64,000 nucleotides of DNA. It comes from Elysia crispata. Taxonomy: Eukaryota > Mollusca > Gastropoda > Plakobranchidae. Every line of letters starts with the position of its first letter. Position 1 is the stretch's first letter. The notes beneath the pieces were generated by a model. The model did no database searches. It was not told the DNA's origin and saw only the letters and a list, made by a program, of their open reading frames with translations. Shown in pieces: positions 23,501 to 48,965 of the stretch. The position numbers and the translations under genes were made by a program. The stretch lies in assembly GCA_033675545.1 (NCBI GenBank), contig JAWDGP010002612.1:107501-171500 (forward strand), given 5' to 3'.

Positions 23501-23900
23501 TGACTCAGCTCATGCGTCTACCTTATTTTCACATCTACAAGAGCAGACTCCAAACAGAATCAGAGTTACATAAAACTATTGGCCAATCAGTTGAAAATCA
23601 GTAAGACTAGGCTTTAGGCTCAAAACCTTTAAAAGGTTAAATAAAATGGCTCTCAAATGGTAGAAGCAGAGATGTATCAACTTTGAGTTATCACAAAGCT
23701 CATGTAGGCTTTTCTGTTTAGAGGTATTGCTAACATTGTTGAGTTAAAGAAAACTTGGAAATAAACACTGACTTCATGATGAAAATGACAACATCTGATT
23801 TCAACTAATATTAAGTAAATTCTGCTGTGTTAAGCAGATGCCTGGTAATTGCCCTTCCTGGACGAGTCATGCCCTGACAATGAAACTCTTTTGCTGAACA
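20521..23900. other. Spacer and probable 3' UTR of CCDC157
   Basis: No gene from 20521 to about 22100. The AT-rich part adjoining the CCDC157 stop (23900 down to about 22115) is probably its 3' UTR. A minus-strand AATAAA lies at 22120-22115, but other signals are possible. The short plus-strand ORFs at 21581-21805 and 22297-22518 have no recognisable features. Confidence 0.4.
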
Positions 23901-34650
<10,750 letters not shown>

Positions 34651-34678
34651 CACTTAGCATTACTTGCTCTTTTGGTAT

Positions 34679-37218
34679 CTGAAAGCAAAAGGCTTTTAAT
34701 ATCACAAATATGAAATGTAAAATATTATCATAAAGTAACAACTAATGTAAAAGTGAATTGCAAGATGGCTAAAAAAATTACCCTTCAAGTTAAAGCTAAA
34801 CGATGAAAATAAAAAAGAAGTTGGATTTGCCTTTAAATGAAATTCTATAGCTCTGCTTGTAAGTTGTATTTCTCTCATTTGTGCCAAGAGTAGACCAAGA
34901 AGTGCATAAATAAAACACTGTAAGTATCAAAATTATTGATCTCACAGTAGGTCATAGTTTCTCTTTTGACAGTGACTATTCAAGTGCAGTCCAAAATATA
35001 TTGCTAGTCCCGTGCTACCTCTGAAATCATTTGAACATAGTAAGTACATATGAAGGTGTTTCCTGTGAAAGAGTTTCATATAGAACTATTTGTTTTGCTA
35101 TTAATTTGCACTTTAAAGCCTGAATATTGAATATTCTACTTTACGGCTACTGTCACTGCATGGATGTTATTTGTATGTGTTTACTTATCTATTCATTTTC
35201 ATTGACATACTTAATATTGTTCTTTCTGCTTCATGAACAGGCACATCATGGCATGTAGGCCATTAGTGCATTGAAGTATCTTAGTTTCTTAAGAATGTTT
35301 GGATATTTCAAACTGAGATTGTGTCTAAATACAATTTGACAAAAATATAAGTGCTCAGGTGTTAATCTTCATTTTCAATTATTGCTTTTAGAACATTTGT
35401 ATACATATGTGACCTGTTATTCCAAAACAACTTTCAGTATTAAACAGTTTGACTTCTCATGGGAGGCAAACAAAATAACGATGGCAAACAAAAAGCCAAG
35501 CAGTTTTACATCAACAAAAATCTGACTAGGGATCCTCCTTTACGTCAGGTCCAAGGATTGGGACTAATCATAGATTTTTAAAAATCTTTTGCATACATTG
35601 TCTTTTCTACTTCTATTCTAAGACCTAGACTAGAATCCCTACTAAAGACTATACTAAAACTAGCCAGTACCTACGCAAACTATCTAATCACCAATAAATA
35701 CAATACAAGACATAAGACTAAACGAACACAAGTGTAGTCTAATGCTTGTGCGCATAAAAAGGTCCCAACAGCAAGTTTCCATCTAAATTAGGACATCTGC
35801 CAAAAGTGGGCCTCTAATCCCCATAGGAGCTGTGCATGAAATATTCCCAAGCTCTTGGGCACTAAACGTGCATTCCAAAATTTGGTTGGTCAATGGGGTT
35901 GTCCCAAGATGTGTATTTGAGTCCCTAAAATGGCAAACATCATCCCCGGAATTTATTGGTGATAGAGAGAAATGTGAACTTAAATTTTGCATCCAGCAAA
36001 TCCTAAGATTTATTTGCTCCAATGTATCCAGGTGAGCGTAAATAATTTTTCTTTGTAAGGAGAAGAGATAGAGATCCAGATTTAAAACTTTTCTAGATTA
36101 AAGACTTAAATATAAAATTAGAATTTCCATTTAACTTGCTACTAATCTAGTTAAAATATAAAACTTAAAAACTTTAGATCTTAATTCAGATTTAGACTCA
36201 GAAAAAAAGGGTCTTTACCAGATAGGATTTATTAGGAAATACATAGATTACATTTAGTCTAGATCTAATGTTATTATAAAACAAGTTTACCGTACTTATA
36301 ATAAGGGTTAAGAGAACAGTTACAAAGTGAGGTCTATGTCTAAAATTAGATCTACTCTGACTGCAACATGAAAAGTGGCCCAAAAAAATATATTTGAATC
36401 TTTCACCATAATTAGTTGTTGTTTTTTATTACCTGGATGTAAATATGGATCTGCAGTGCTGGGAAGCTATATTATTATCCAAAGTTATCTATTATTTTGT
36501 CATTTACTTCAGTCTAAATGTGGGCTCCCGACTGAAAAAACTGGGAATTTCAAAAATTAATTATTGCTGGAAGCTCGCCAACTAATATTTTTTGCCTGAC
36601 CTATGATGCATAAAGTTCCTGAATATTATTAATTAAAGCTCTAAATTTTTTACACCTGCTCACTCATGGGTACAATTGTTACTTGTTTATGGTTTTTTAA
36701 GTTTCAATTAAGTACAGTTTGCTCTATTTCTATCATTGTATCAGTAAAAAGAAAAAGAAATGGGCAGGTAAATGTGTTTAGAATAACATTAAGGTTTTGA
36801 CAGTGAATCCAGAGGCATTTAATCATAGGGTTCTTTTTGTGAGTGTGGGCAATCCAATAGTTTTTTTTAACTGTGAACCGATAAATATTTTGAAGCTTAT
36901 GACATAATTATGTAGAAAATCCTCTATTGACTTTATACATTTATCATGTTTGTGGGCAAAAGATTTGAATCTTCTCAATAAAGATTGCAAGTCACTTAGG
37001 GAGGCTTAGGAAATACCTTCACCATGAACCTCTCCTTTTAGGGAGCGTAATGGCGTATTGGTATAAGCTATGTTCTCTTTGGGTGGCAAGGGGATGGATG
37101 TCGAAGCATCAAAAAATCAATGGTTTTAATCCCACAAATTCAAGCCTTTTTTGGTCATTTTCACTTGAGCCTTTCCTAATCACTGCTGAGTTCTACCTAA
37201 ACAATTCTAGCTCTTATA
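34679..37218. other. Unassigned spacer upstream of CCDC157
   Basis: AT-rich, with no supported exon. A less AT-rich block at about 35760-36035 is open on both strands (79 codons minus, 67 codons plus). On the plus strand it lies between an AG and a good GTGAGC donor, but it resembles no family I know. 5' UTR exons of CCDC157 may be here. Confidence 0.35.
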
Positions 37219-38220
<1,002 letters not shown>

Positions 38221-38876
38221 GTAGTAGTAATAGTAGTAGTAGTAGTGGTAGTAGTAGTAGTACCAAATTTAAATCTAGAGGAGGCGGAGCACTGAATTAG
38301 TTATTAGTAAGAATTCAAAGACCTAGAATTTTAGGTGGTGCTCAGCAGTGTTTAAAAAAAGGCTGTCAGTGAAAATGACCGAAAAATGTGTATACATAGA
38401 TGGTTCTAATCTCACAATGGCAAGCATTTTTTATCCAGGATAAACCAATGATTTTTTTAAAAATCTGTGGCCTTAATTTTTTTTCCTCAGTAATACTGTC
38501 TAATCAATTGCACGTTTTTACTTTTTATTCGAGAGAATTTCACCACATCAGGTCGAAAACTACATTGCATGTGTAACAGTTTATCAGCTCCACATTAAAG
38601 TCTCGATGGAGATATAAACTGAAAACAGGGCTGCTTAAAAGATTTCACCCAAATTCACATTACTTTTTTAACTTGAGATCCCTCCTTCATTTCAAGAATG
38701 TCTTCATGACAAGGTGAGAAGAATTCCAATGTCTCAAGGTTCTATTTAAAGTTGTACTGCGAGTGGTTCTGAAGGAGATATATATATTGTCTGTATTGTT
38801 GTAAAGTTTGCTCTTTTTAAATGTAGTTGTATAGTTTTGGAGGAGATATTATACCTGTTACTGTTGTAAAATTTGC

Positions 38877-38920
<44 letters not shown>

Positions 38921-38942
38921 TATATATATAATATATATATAG
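38877..38942. repeat. (TA)n microsatellite
   Basis: A TA array with two short interruptions. Confidence 0.85.
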
Positions 38943-39954
38943 GCCTACTTTTAGCTACTAGTACAAAGCCTTTCTTACGCTATCTCTATTACCTGGCTGA
39001 TTATGAAAGTTTTTTTTACAATTCAATTCTTAAGGGAATGAGTGTAATTCTAATAATGCAATGATAACGAATTGATTTGACAAGAAACTATTGTCTTTAA
39101 GCTAGATCTCTATCAATTCTACTTAGACAACACAACAGATTTTCTTACCTTCTCTATCGATGACTAAAGTTTATGACAAATTCCATGTATCTAAGTAGTG
39201 ATTTTTTCATCTGAGTTCAATATTTTGCTTAGATTCGCATTAAAATTTCCCTTTGATTGGTCAAATGTGACCGAAGGGTAGACCTAGTTATGAGCTAGAT
39301 CTGTATAACACATTCTTTCAATAAAATCTCATCGCCACTGTCGCTACAGACGCCATAGCCAGATTTCTGTGTGTCGGGCCTAACATAAATGTATATTACA
39401 ACTAAAATCAGTTTATAAAGTTTTGCTTCGAAATCAACGTAAAATATTTCATAGCTTGCGAAGTACAGCAAGGTTAGCACACTATTAATCTAAATATTTT
39501 TTAGATTATTTTAATTGAAAAATGGGGAGCGCCTGTCAAATCGTTTTTGTTGTTGTTGTTGTTGTTGTTGTTTTGTTAATTGTTTTAAAACTACCAGTTT
39601 ATTGGGCAAATAAAGTCGTTGGGACTTAAGAAGTGCGCAAACGTCCCGCTTACAGGTACACTGACGAGATGGCTTGGTCCCTTGGTTAATAGTGCAGATC
39701 CAGTGGACCCGTTTCCGTTACGCGTCCGGCACGCGGTGAACTTTCAATCCGTTACTGGAGGGCGCTAGATATGATATTTGCCCTAACATCAGCAGCCTAA
39801 TGCTTAGCTTTCCATATATTTTCTGACCTTGGTCCGTTTAGGCTTTCTTCCGAACCGAAAGGTTTTAGCGCTACACAAAAATTTTAGCTATCGATTTGGC
39901 ATGGGTGATAGGTTAAAAAAATAAAATGTCTTCCCTGTCTCTCCCGCCCCCGTC

Positions 39955-39957
<3 letters not shown>

Positions 39958-40000
<43 letters not shown>

Positions 40001-40170
40001 TCACTCCTCTTCCTTTTCTTGTCTCCCTGTTTCTTTCTATCTTTTCGTCTTTGTCCCTCTCTCTGAATATCTGGCTATATATCTGTATGTCTGTCTGTCT
40101 CTCTGTCTTTGTCTGTCTGTCTCTCTTCCTATCTGTCTGTCTCTCTTTGTCTCTCTTTCTCTTTCTCTCT
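39958..40170. repeat. C-run and (CT)n/(TGTC)n-rich tract
   Basis: A C homopolymer passes into CT repeats and then degenerate TGTC/TCTC repeats. The whole tract is strongly pyrimidine-rich on the plus strand. Confidence 0.8.
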
Positions 40171-40369
40171 GTTTAGGCTAAACCTCTTGGTACCCAGCTT
40201 TTAGTGAATGTATGTGTGTAGTATGTATGTGTATGTATGTATGTGTATATATATTAAAACAAAAATATCAAACAAATCATTCGCATCAAATACCCACTAT
40301 AGATATCAAACAAATCTCTATATAAAAATGCAATGAAAAAGCGATCTCAATAACCATCCTTGAAAGCCG

Positions 40370-40648
40370 ATGGCTGCAAAGATTCTGAAGCGAGATATAG
40401 ACATTCCAGCAAACAAATCTATGGAGGCTTACTTTGCTCCTAAATGTGATAAATTTCGAGGAAGGGCCATAACAACACTGCTAACAGTCACCAACAAAGA
40501 CCTCTATCTCATACCAGCAGGAGAGCATAAACTCAAAACAAAAAACGACTTCGACCATCTGAGGTCAATAACAGAAGACAGAACACAGTGGAGGAGACTA
40601 TCACCGAAGATCCGAGAGGCAGCCAAAACGTCCAAGTCGGAGCACTAG
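40370..40648 (+). pseudogene. Probable LINE-derived ORF fragment
   Basis: A 92-codon open frame beginning MAAKILKRDI. The segment KTKNDFDHLRSITEDRTQW followed by RRLSPKIREAA resembles the C-terminal tail seen in invertebrate LINE ORFs (a DxxxLR...DRxxWR pattern). There is no splice context and no adjoining RT domain, so I treat it as a repeat remnant. An unrelated small gene cannot be excluded. Confidence 0.35.
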
Positions 40649-41255
40649 GATGTGAACGGCGATATAGAGTAGAATACGGAAATCAAAAAGTGGGTGAGTT
40701 TCATACTTAAATTAAACAAGCCAAACGTGCTAATGATACCCATATTGTGACTTACTCTGTAGCGATATAGAAATCAGCATGGCTTGAAAGTTTTAAAATT
40801 ATTATTTTAAAATTTTCTATTTGCCTATGTGAGAGGGTCTTTTCGTGTGTTTAAACACTGCTCATCGAAAATCGCTCAGCCTTCACCCTAAGAATACTCT
40901 TAGGTCAGAACAATGTAGTTCGTATGAACGCGTCATGATTTCATATAAATAATCATAATAACTGTAATGTGTTAACTTAAAATAAGCAATACTTGTATGG
41001 CATTGGCATGTTCAGTTAAAATATTCGAAATCGTTAAATCTATGGATAAGCTATATTTGATACCTCAGAATTATGAAAATATTATTTGAGAACTTTGTGC
41101 ACTATATTTTAGCTCGGATTATTATTTCGATTTCTCACACATTGGAGAAATGTTCTCTCAAGTCCGTTAACTTCGGTGTCGACTTGGAGGACGTAAAATT
41201 CCGTAACAGACGAACTGAGCAGAGGCCAAGAAGGCTGGCAAGAACCTTATCTCCA

Positions 41256-41265
41256 AAGATGGCGG
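41256..41265 (+). promoter_or_regulatory. YY1-like AAGATGGCGG motif near the TMEM132 start
   Basis: AAGATGGCGG, the core of the YY1 site often found just downstream of animal transcription starts, lies about 165 bp before the TMEM132 ATG. The local sequence is richer in CG than its surroundings. It is a candidate promoter/5' UTR marker only. Confidence 0.4.
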
Positions 41266-41427
41266 TGCAAGTGAACTAGTATATCAGAGTGTGCTCCATA
41301 CGAACGTTGGGATTTGAAAGAAGAAGGGCACCTTAATCAGATTGTAAATATATTTCGCCATGCCAAAGCATTCGGATAGAAGGTGTATCGATTGCATTTA
41401 ATCAGGTCATCACTAGAAGTGGCGAAA

Positions 41428-44400
41428 ATGACTTATGAAAGTCGTGGGATTTTACTCATCTTTTGTGTTTTTGTTTTGTTTGGTAAGTTGGTAAGATTGT
41501 TTTAGAACTTGTCGAGTACTGTATTCAGATTTAATTCTAGGTCCACCCTGTCGCTAATAATTGTAACCAGAGCTGAATAGTCCAAGTTAAACACTTCACT
41601 CTTTCTTGAGATCGAGACTAAATGTATTGGTATGCACTGAGTGGTATACCCACTGAGTTCCTTCATTTGTTTATAATCCCTGGAGAACAGAACATCTAGA
41701 TCTAGATCTAGATCTAGATCCTAGATGTTAAAAAAAATATTCACATGTAAAGGCTAATCCGGCTAATCAAGTGATTAATGATCATTGAAATCAAACTCAG
41801 TGGCCAAACTACTGACTGCAATTTGTTGCAGTTTCGATCTGAGTTCTTGAGAATCTACTAGATCTAGATCTAATAAAAAAATATTGAGCAGCACATTTCA
41901 TCACCAAAGATCCTGGAAAGCTGGTAGTTACTATTCAGAGGCTGAGATAAAACTAGATCTAGATCTAGCTGCAGCAGAAGTTGTTTAAGAAATCAAGATC
42001 TATCCTCCTGAAGGAAAAGTCTAAGCACTCCCTAAAAAATCTAAGCACATTGGCTGTGGTAATTTTTTATGTTAGCAGTTTCTTTGGACTGGGCAGGCCA
42101 CAGAGACTTCTCTTTGAAACATGTCATCTACATGATCTAGATTTAAGTTAATACCAAATGCAATCAGGCCCACAAATTTGTTCTCAAAAGGCTTTGTCCT
42201 GGCATTTTCAATGTGAACATATTATTACTCTGGTTTTGCATTTTGAATATTTCAAATTTATGACCTGATGAGAAGGCAGTTTCAGAGTTTGTCATAATAA
42301 ACACAACAATTATATATTTATTCATTCAACAATGTTCTTCCTGAAAAAAAGTTGGTCATTCTTATATGTTGTTACTTTTTTATCTCAAATATTGCTGATT
42401 AAAAATTTTCTTTGACACACACTCATGGTCTCCTTGTGCACTGTAAAAACTTTTTAGAATCTTTAACTATGATGGAAGTCCTATACAATGTGGTTGATGA
42501 TTCCTCAGTACAAGTTTGCTCACTTTTTATAGCCCACTTCCACTAAAACTGTAAAGCTGATTTATTGACTTTGCCTAATCTAGTGGTCTGCAAATAGAAC
42601 ATTCTAGATAGTAGATCATAATTTTAAAAAAATTGTAATCACTACTTCTTGCCTGCAGAATTTTCCTTATAAATGTTACTCGAACAAATTCCATGATCAC
42701 ACAAATTTGAAAGCTTCAGAATTATGTGACATTCATCATCTTCTTCTTCTTCTTCTTCTTCTTATTATTATTATTATTATTATTTTTTTATGCTTTTGTT
42801 TTTGCTTTCAGAAATAGCGTGCTGTATTAACATTGACTTTTATGATACTAAAGATGGGTTCTTTCTAAAGTCAACCTACCACAAGTTCAAAGCATCTGAA
42901 CCAACTATTGTCAAAGAGGCTTTGATTTTGACCCACCCAGCTGAGGTCTACAAGTTACGGGCTAGCTATGGCCCAATTGAAAAGTATGAGGTAAGTAAAA
43001 TTTTCCAGAAATCTTGTTCTCGTTCTTCTTTTCTTCCATCAAATTTATTGTTCAGTAAGTTGATAATTTACAATTTCTCAGGAAATTTGAATACACTCAG
43101 TTTAAGACACAATTTATGTTTACAAAATTTTGATCAATTTGTTTTTCATATTGAACTACAATACAAACCCTTATTGAAAAGAAACCACTAAATAAAGTAC
43201 TTGAAATTGAACCTCTCTTATTGCCATTGTCCCGATTCTCTGGGGCATAAGAGCAGTAAATAAGTTTAATTATGTTCTCATTTAGACCTGTTTCCTTTTC
43301 TTCCCCCATATTCTTATTGTTCCAAGTGAGGGGGGGAATGGTCTATCAAATTGTCTGAGACTATTTATCTTGCCTCTTTGCCTGCAATTTTCAAACTCTT
43401 GTGATGGAGGGTGCTTTTGTTTGTTATTTGTTATTTGTTTTTGGCAACCATAAATGTATGTTGCATTTTTCAAAACTAAAATTCAACCGTTCTGGATAAT
43501 TTTGTGGGTGCTTTATTTACTTCTACTCTGTTGTTTACAGAGTGTGCCAAATGATGTTCTAAGCAGTGTCGTCCAGTATGGTGAGGATGTTTGGGACAAA
43601 TCGGAGAGCAGCATGCACCGTCAGGTAGTCCACAACATGGATGTCAGCGCTCATCTTGTAGGTAATTCCCGCAACATTAGGCGCTCAAATCGTAACCTAC
43701 AACTTTTGGTGCATGCTCGCCCTCTGAGTCGACATCAGACACACAGAAGGATTCTTGATTACTATGGCGTCAACCAAAGATGGTGTGCTCGTCTTTTTGT
43801 TTCAAGAGGCCAAGAGCAGTACACCTCAGCTTGCATCCTCAATGATAACACCAATGCTTGTGTGGTGGGAATAAATCTCCCTGATAAATGGTGGGACACA
43901 GATGAGGAGCTACTGAAAAGCGCTGCTTTTAATTCATCCTGGTCCTACGAATTTGCAACCAGCCAAGAGGTTCTGTTATTCTATGATTTATCAGGAGTAA
44001 AAGAAAACCAGGATTGTGGCAGTATATCTAATAGTATTCCTCCGCCGAGAAGACCACCAGATAACTCAAATAAAAAGTTTATAACCACAGTTCAATTGGT
44101 ACAAGACCAGATAAATCAATACTCAGAGCGTCGTGCAGATAACCTCTCTTTTCATATTCCTGTGGCAGACCTTACCCCTGGTGTCAAAGTGGAAGTTCCT
44201 GTGTTTTTGGAGCCAAAGACTTCTTTTAAGTCCTTTTTTGTGCGGTAAGTTGAGCCATCTTGGTGAAATATAATATTGTAGATAAGTCTCATTTCATTCT
44301 TTTTAGCACAAGCAATGTCAGGTTTTGAATGGTATAATTGTGTGATGAATGTCATATTAGTTGTTAAAGGCTATCCAGCACTCTGATGAAGTTGGCAATC

Positions 44401-47400
44401 ACTAATCACTAACTAAGGAAGAAATTGATGAGATTAATACTTTTACCACTTAATTCTTATCCTTTCTTTCTTTTCCTCCCTGATGCTTTATCATATAAAA
44501 ATGTTTTCTTTATTATTATTTTATTAATTTTTCTCCTGCAGGGTCGAAGTACGTGGAAACATTGCTATAGAAGGAGCCTCCACTGATCTGAATAGTGGAT
44601 GGAAGGTTTATTTTGAGGCTGGGGATAAACTTAGTGTAGCTACTGTTACAGTAATGTTGAAGGAAGACCAGGAATCTAAACAGCAAGACAAGTATGTATC
44701 AACAATTATAATATATCTTGTAATGGTCTATAACTTTTATAGATTGTGAAATGTCTCACTTTTCAAGGATATCAGGCACTAAGCCGAAGGTTTTATAAGA
44801 GTTACTGGCACCCATTAAAAACATATATTTAACCTTTTGATATCTTGGAAAATAAACCTGCCTTTATGTTGATAAATCTTTTGTTTTTGGAAATAAGAAA
44901 AATAGAATATAAAATCCTGCAATGGCTTCTTATTTCGTTTCAGGGGAAATCACTTGGTACCTTTTATGTGTGTGGGTTTTATTTTTCATAAATGCAAATA
45001 ACAGTTTGCACCTTTACTGTGCAATTTGTCTAGTTATCCAGGTTTGTCTTGCTTTTGATAATTTTAATTTTTCCATTTTAATTTCAAAGCAGTTTTTTTC
45101 TTTGTTGCACTTGCAAAACAAAAGCTTCTTCGTTAATTATTTGTGGCTTCAGAAGAGTGAAGTTGAGTGCTCGCAATATTCCTCAGTGATCATATCACAT
45201 TTGAAACCTGGAATTCAAAATTGCCAAGGAAAGCTTCAAATTCAAAGCTTCAAGATGTTTACTTATTAAATTGGTTTACATGTTTATCACAAACTGCTTG
45301 TTGCAAAAGTTTGAGTAAAAAAAAAAAAGAAAAGTTATCACTAGCTATATTAGTGTAGTATTGATTTATATTCGACAAAATAATTACGCTAATTAATTGT
45401 TTTGTAATAAAATGTTTATTTATTTAAAACATCAACTTATTTATTGAACATACCCTATTTATCTTTAAGACAAGAGAGAGTTTTTATGAGATGATGGTCG
45501 TAGTATATTATCAATGATTTTGACACAGACAAACTTGAAATTATACCACTTTTGCAACAAAAATTAATCTAATGTTAAGATTTGATGTCTTTTCAAATCA
45601 GCATGCAATATTGTTTAATGTTATCTATTCAGGCCAGTGGAAGTTATGAGATGGCAGTTTCGAGTACCATTTGGTTCTGGTGCTGCTTCAACAGCAAGAG
45701 TTGAGTGGATTGTAAACTATGACAGACATGGACTGGCCAAGAATGCTTTCTATTTTCCAGAGGGTTTTAAAGTAACTGCCAAATTTCATGTACTACCTGA
45801 TCGGTCTGAGCAATTAATCCCAGTTTTGAAGGTAAGAGCTGAGAACAAAAACAATTTTTTTGTGTGTTACAGCTTTTCTTGAGTTATTATTCCAAAATGT
45901 TTTACCTGTTAAATCCAAATTTTTGTACAAATTGCAAGAAACGGTGTCATATTGGATTATTCAATGATATCACATTAATGTGACATACAACCTAGAACTT
46001 TTTGAGTATTTTTGTACCAGGCAACAAAATATTGCTCTTATGAACAAGCTTGGCACATAGAGTTCTGAGAGTGGTTGAGTTTGAACAAATTGATCTTGAT
46101 ATTACTTCTCAAGTTCTAACAAGAAGTCATCATGCTTCGTCTTCTTGTGATCCCTGTCCTGACTTTTTTTGAATCATACAAATACACTCAATTCCTTTGC
46201 TATCACTTGTATGCTGCAAGCTGAAAGCTTATTAAGAATATTGATGTGAATAATTTCACAGTCAGTACAAGTGTTGTAGTGGGAGTCATCAGATTTTAAC
46301 CGTTTTAGGTATATGATACATCTAGATAACCTCATCTTTTTTAACTTTCTACACTTCTTTGACATAAATTTTTCCACCCATTTTTCAAGCATATTAGAAG
46401 TATCCATTCTTGCATCATGTGTATCATAGAAACAAATACTGGTGCAAATGTAAAAACAGGTTTTGTAAGACAGTCTGCAGGCTTTTGCAAAGTTAAAATG
46501 TTCCGATGCAGACTTATATAGGTTTGGGCTGGTTTATACTCATTTAGAGAGAAACTTACTACTAAGGCTCTTGGACTCAATTTACTTTGAAAACTTAAAG
46601 TCGGATCTCTCACAGTCTGTTAGATAATTTCTTGACTGAAATTTAGAATATATCCATGGTCAAAGCTTAAGTATAACACATATCTTTTCTTGTGACAGGA
46701 GAGAAGCTTGCTGAATACAGCTATTTTATCTGGCGAGATACTCAAACATGAGTTGAAAATCTTCTCAGTTGCGCAAGATGACACATTCCGTGATGTGACC
46801 AAAGATTCTCTATGCAGGTCCCTCAACCCTCAGGTTGTGAAGGTAATTCCAGCAAAAAGTTATCAGCCTTAGGACTCTAATATGCTATATAGCACATTTT
46901 ACTGCAACCTCAATGTAAATCAACTGTTTGAACCAATATATGCAGAAAGATCTGACAGCAGAAGAAGATAATAATCATAGGTCAATGTTGAATAAGCTGT
47001 TATAAGGATATAAATTTGTTATCTATTTTTTCCCAGGTTTCGACCCGCTGTGATGAAGTATATCTGGATGGAAGTGAGACTCATGGCTCAAGGAATGTGA
47101 CTATTGTTGTGAGATCTGGAGACCACATGGCTGAGCTGTCAGTGCGTGTTTGGGTACCTGAGCCTAATCTAGACATTAAGCTGTCGGATTCCAGGCTCAG
47201 CCAGGTCCGTCGTTGGAAGGTGCCTCAGAAGAATTATCTTAGACAGCGGTGAGTCAAAGAATAACTTTTTAAATATCTTTTTTGTGCAAAAAATTCATAT
47301 GTAAGAGATATCTTATGTAGCCTCCAAATGGAAGTAGTATACTTTAGATGTATTAAAACCCAATGGTGTTTGCTTGTCACATTCATTTTTTATATTGGGT

Positions 47401-48905
47401 TAAAAAATAACCATTCTTGTATTTGCCACAAACTCTTCCTTGTTATAAGTATTAAGTGTCAAATTCTTCTCATATTTGCTCATTGTGCAACCTATTTTAT
47501 TCTTTTTTATTTTATTTGCTTTAGATATATCCGGAGTGCAGCTGCAGCTGGTCCTGACATGTTTCCCCCGTGGAATACCACAATAAACAGAAGCTCTAAA
47601 AGAGGGAATCCTTCTAAAAGCTGTGTGCTTAAATACCAACAATCCCAGATTGAAGTGTATGCACGTTTCATCATCAGCTCACCTGGTCAAGGCATAGAGT
47701 ATTTCCGTAGCAGGAAAACCTTGGTGCTTGTCACAGACTTGGTTATGAAGCACATACGGACTGCAAATTCTAACATTGCCAGGATTCATCACAGTACAGT
47801 GCAAGGTGTATCTCCAGGAATGACCAGTGTGCAGGTACTGGTACTCTTTCCATTAAGGAGCTTTTCCTTCATTCTCTTCACTTTCAAATTAGGAGCTGGA
47901 GCTTGACATTTTAGAAAAGGAGAAAAAAATTTTTTTTTTTTTTTTGAATTTTGGGACTTTTCTTACCATTGTATTTAAAATGAGAAAAAGTGTGCTTGTT
48001 TTAATTTTTACATGTGTAGAAGATAGGGTAGTGAACATGAAAGCTGCTTGGGAGTGTGATATGAGAAAGCTGACTTGGGGGCCTTGATTATGAAAGAAAT
48101 GTTGTAAAGCATTGACCTGTATAAATATGCTTGACATTTTTAGAAGATCCTGCCTTATGATTATCAAACCCATGACTACTCATATAGAAATGACACAACT
48201 TGTATTAAACAGTAATTGTGAAAGCTGTTGATTGGCTGCTCAATGGGAAATTCTTTTTCACATTTTCTTTCAGGTTATCTCCCCAACAGGAAGGATTCTA
48301 GGTTCTAAAGAAATCCGCGTTGGGAAGGACAAAGTGGACATCGAGCGATTGATGGTCCGTGTCATCAGCTCCATGAACATTCGCATTGACAAGATTGAAA
48401 ATGTACCCGGGGCACTCTTGGCGACAGTTTCTTTACAAGATCAGCTGTTTGCAAAGCAGCAGGTCTGTTCCTAGCTAAATTAGTGGAAATTTTGTTCTCA
48501 TTTTCTCTCTCTGCCTATCTGGCTTCTCTGATTGTCCCTCTCTTATGTCTTTTTTTTTTTTTTTTGTCTTGTACAGCAACATGCAAATTTATACACCTTT
48601 TTTATGTTTTTATGGTCATCCATCATAATTTTTTTTTTGCACGTTCATTTTCACAGTATATTCTGTTTAACTTTTAAACTGCTAAACTGAACATTATTAC
48701 AAACTTTGTGGTTACTGAGTGGCTCATAAATAATTAAAAATTTTAGTGCAAAGGTCCTTTGGTAAAAATATGCACAGTTTGTAGAAATGTAAGTTTTGCT
48801 GTTTCAGGATTGGACACACCGGGGATGTTAGGGTCAACAGACGATGTAGGAGGTAGTGATGTAAAAGCAGCTACATAACTTGTTAGCAGAAATTGTTTAT
48901 GCATA

Positions 48906-48965
<60 letters not shown>

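Noticed and set aside
44922..45358. Plus-strand ORFs of 115 and 63 codons in TMEM132 intron 4
   Set aside because: They would break the phase-consistent exon 4 to exon 5 join, and their composition is that of AT-rich intron.
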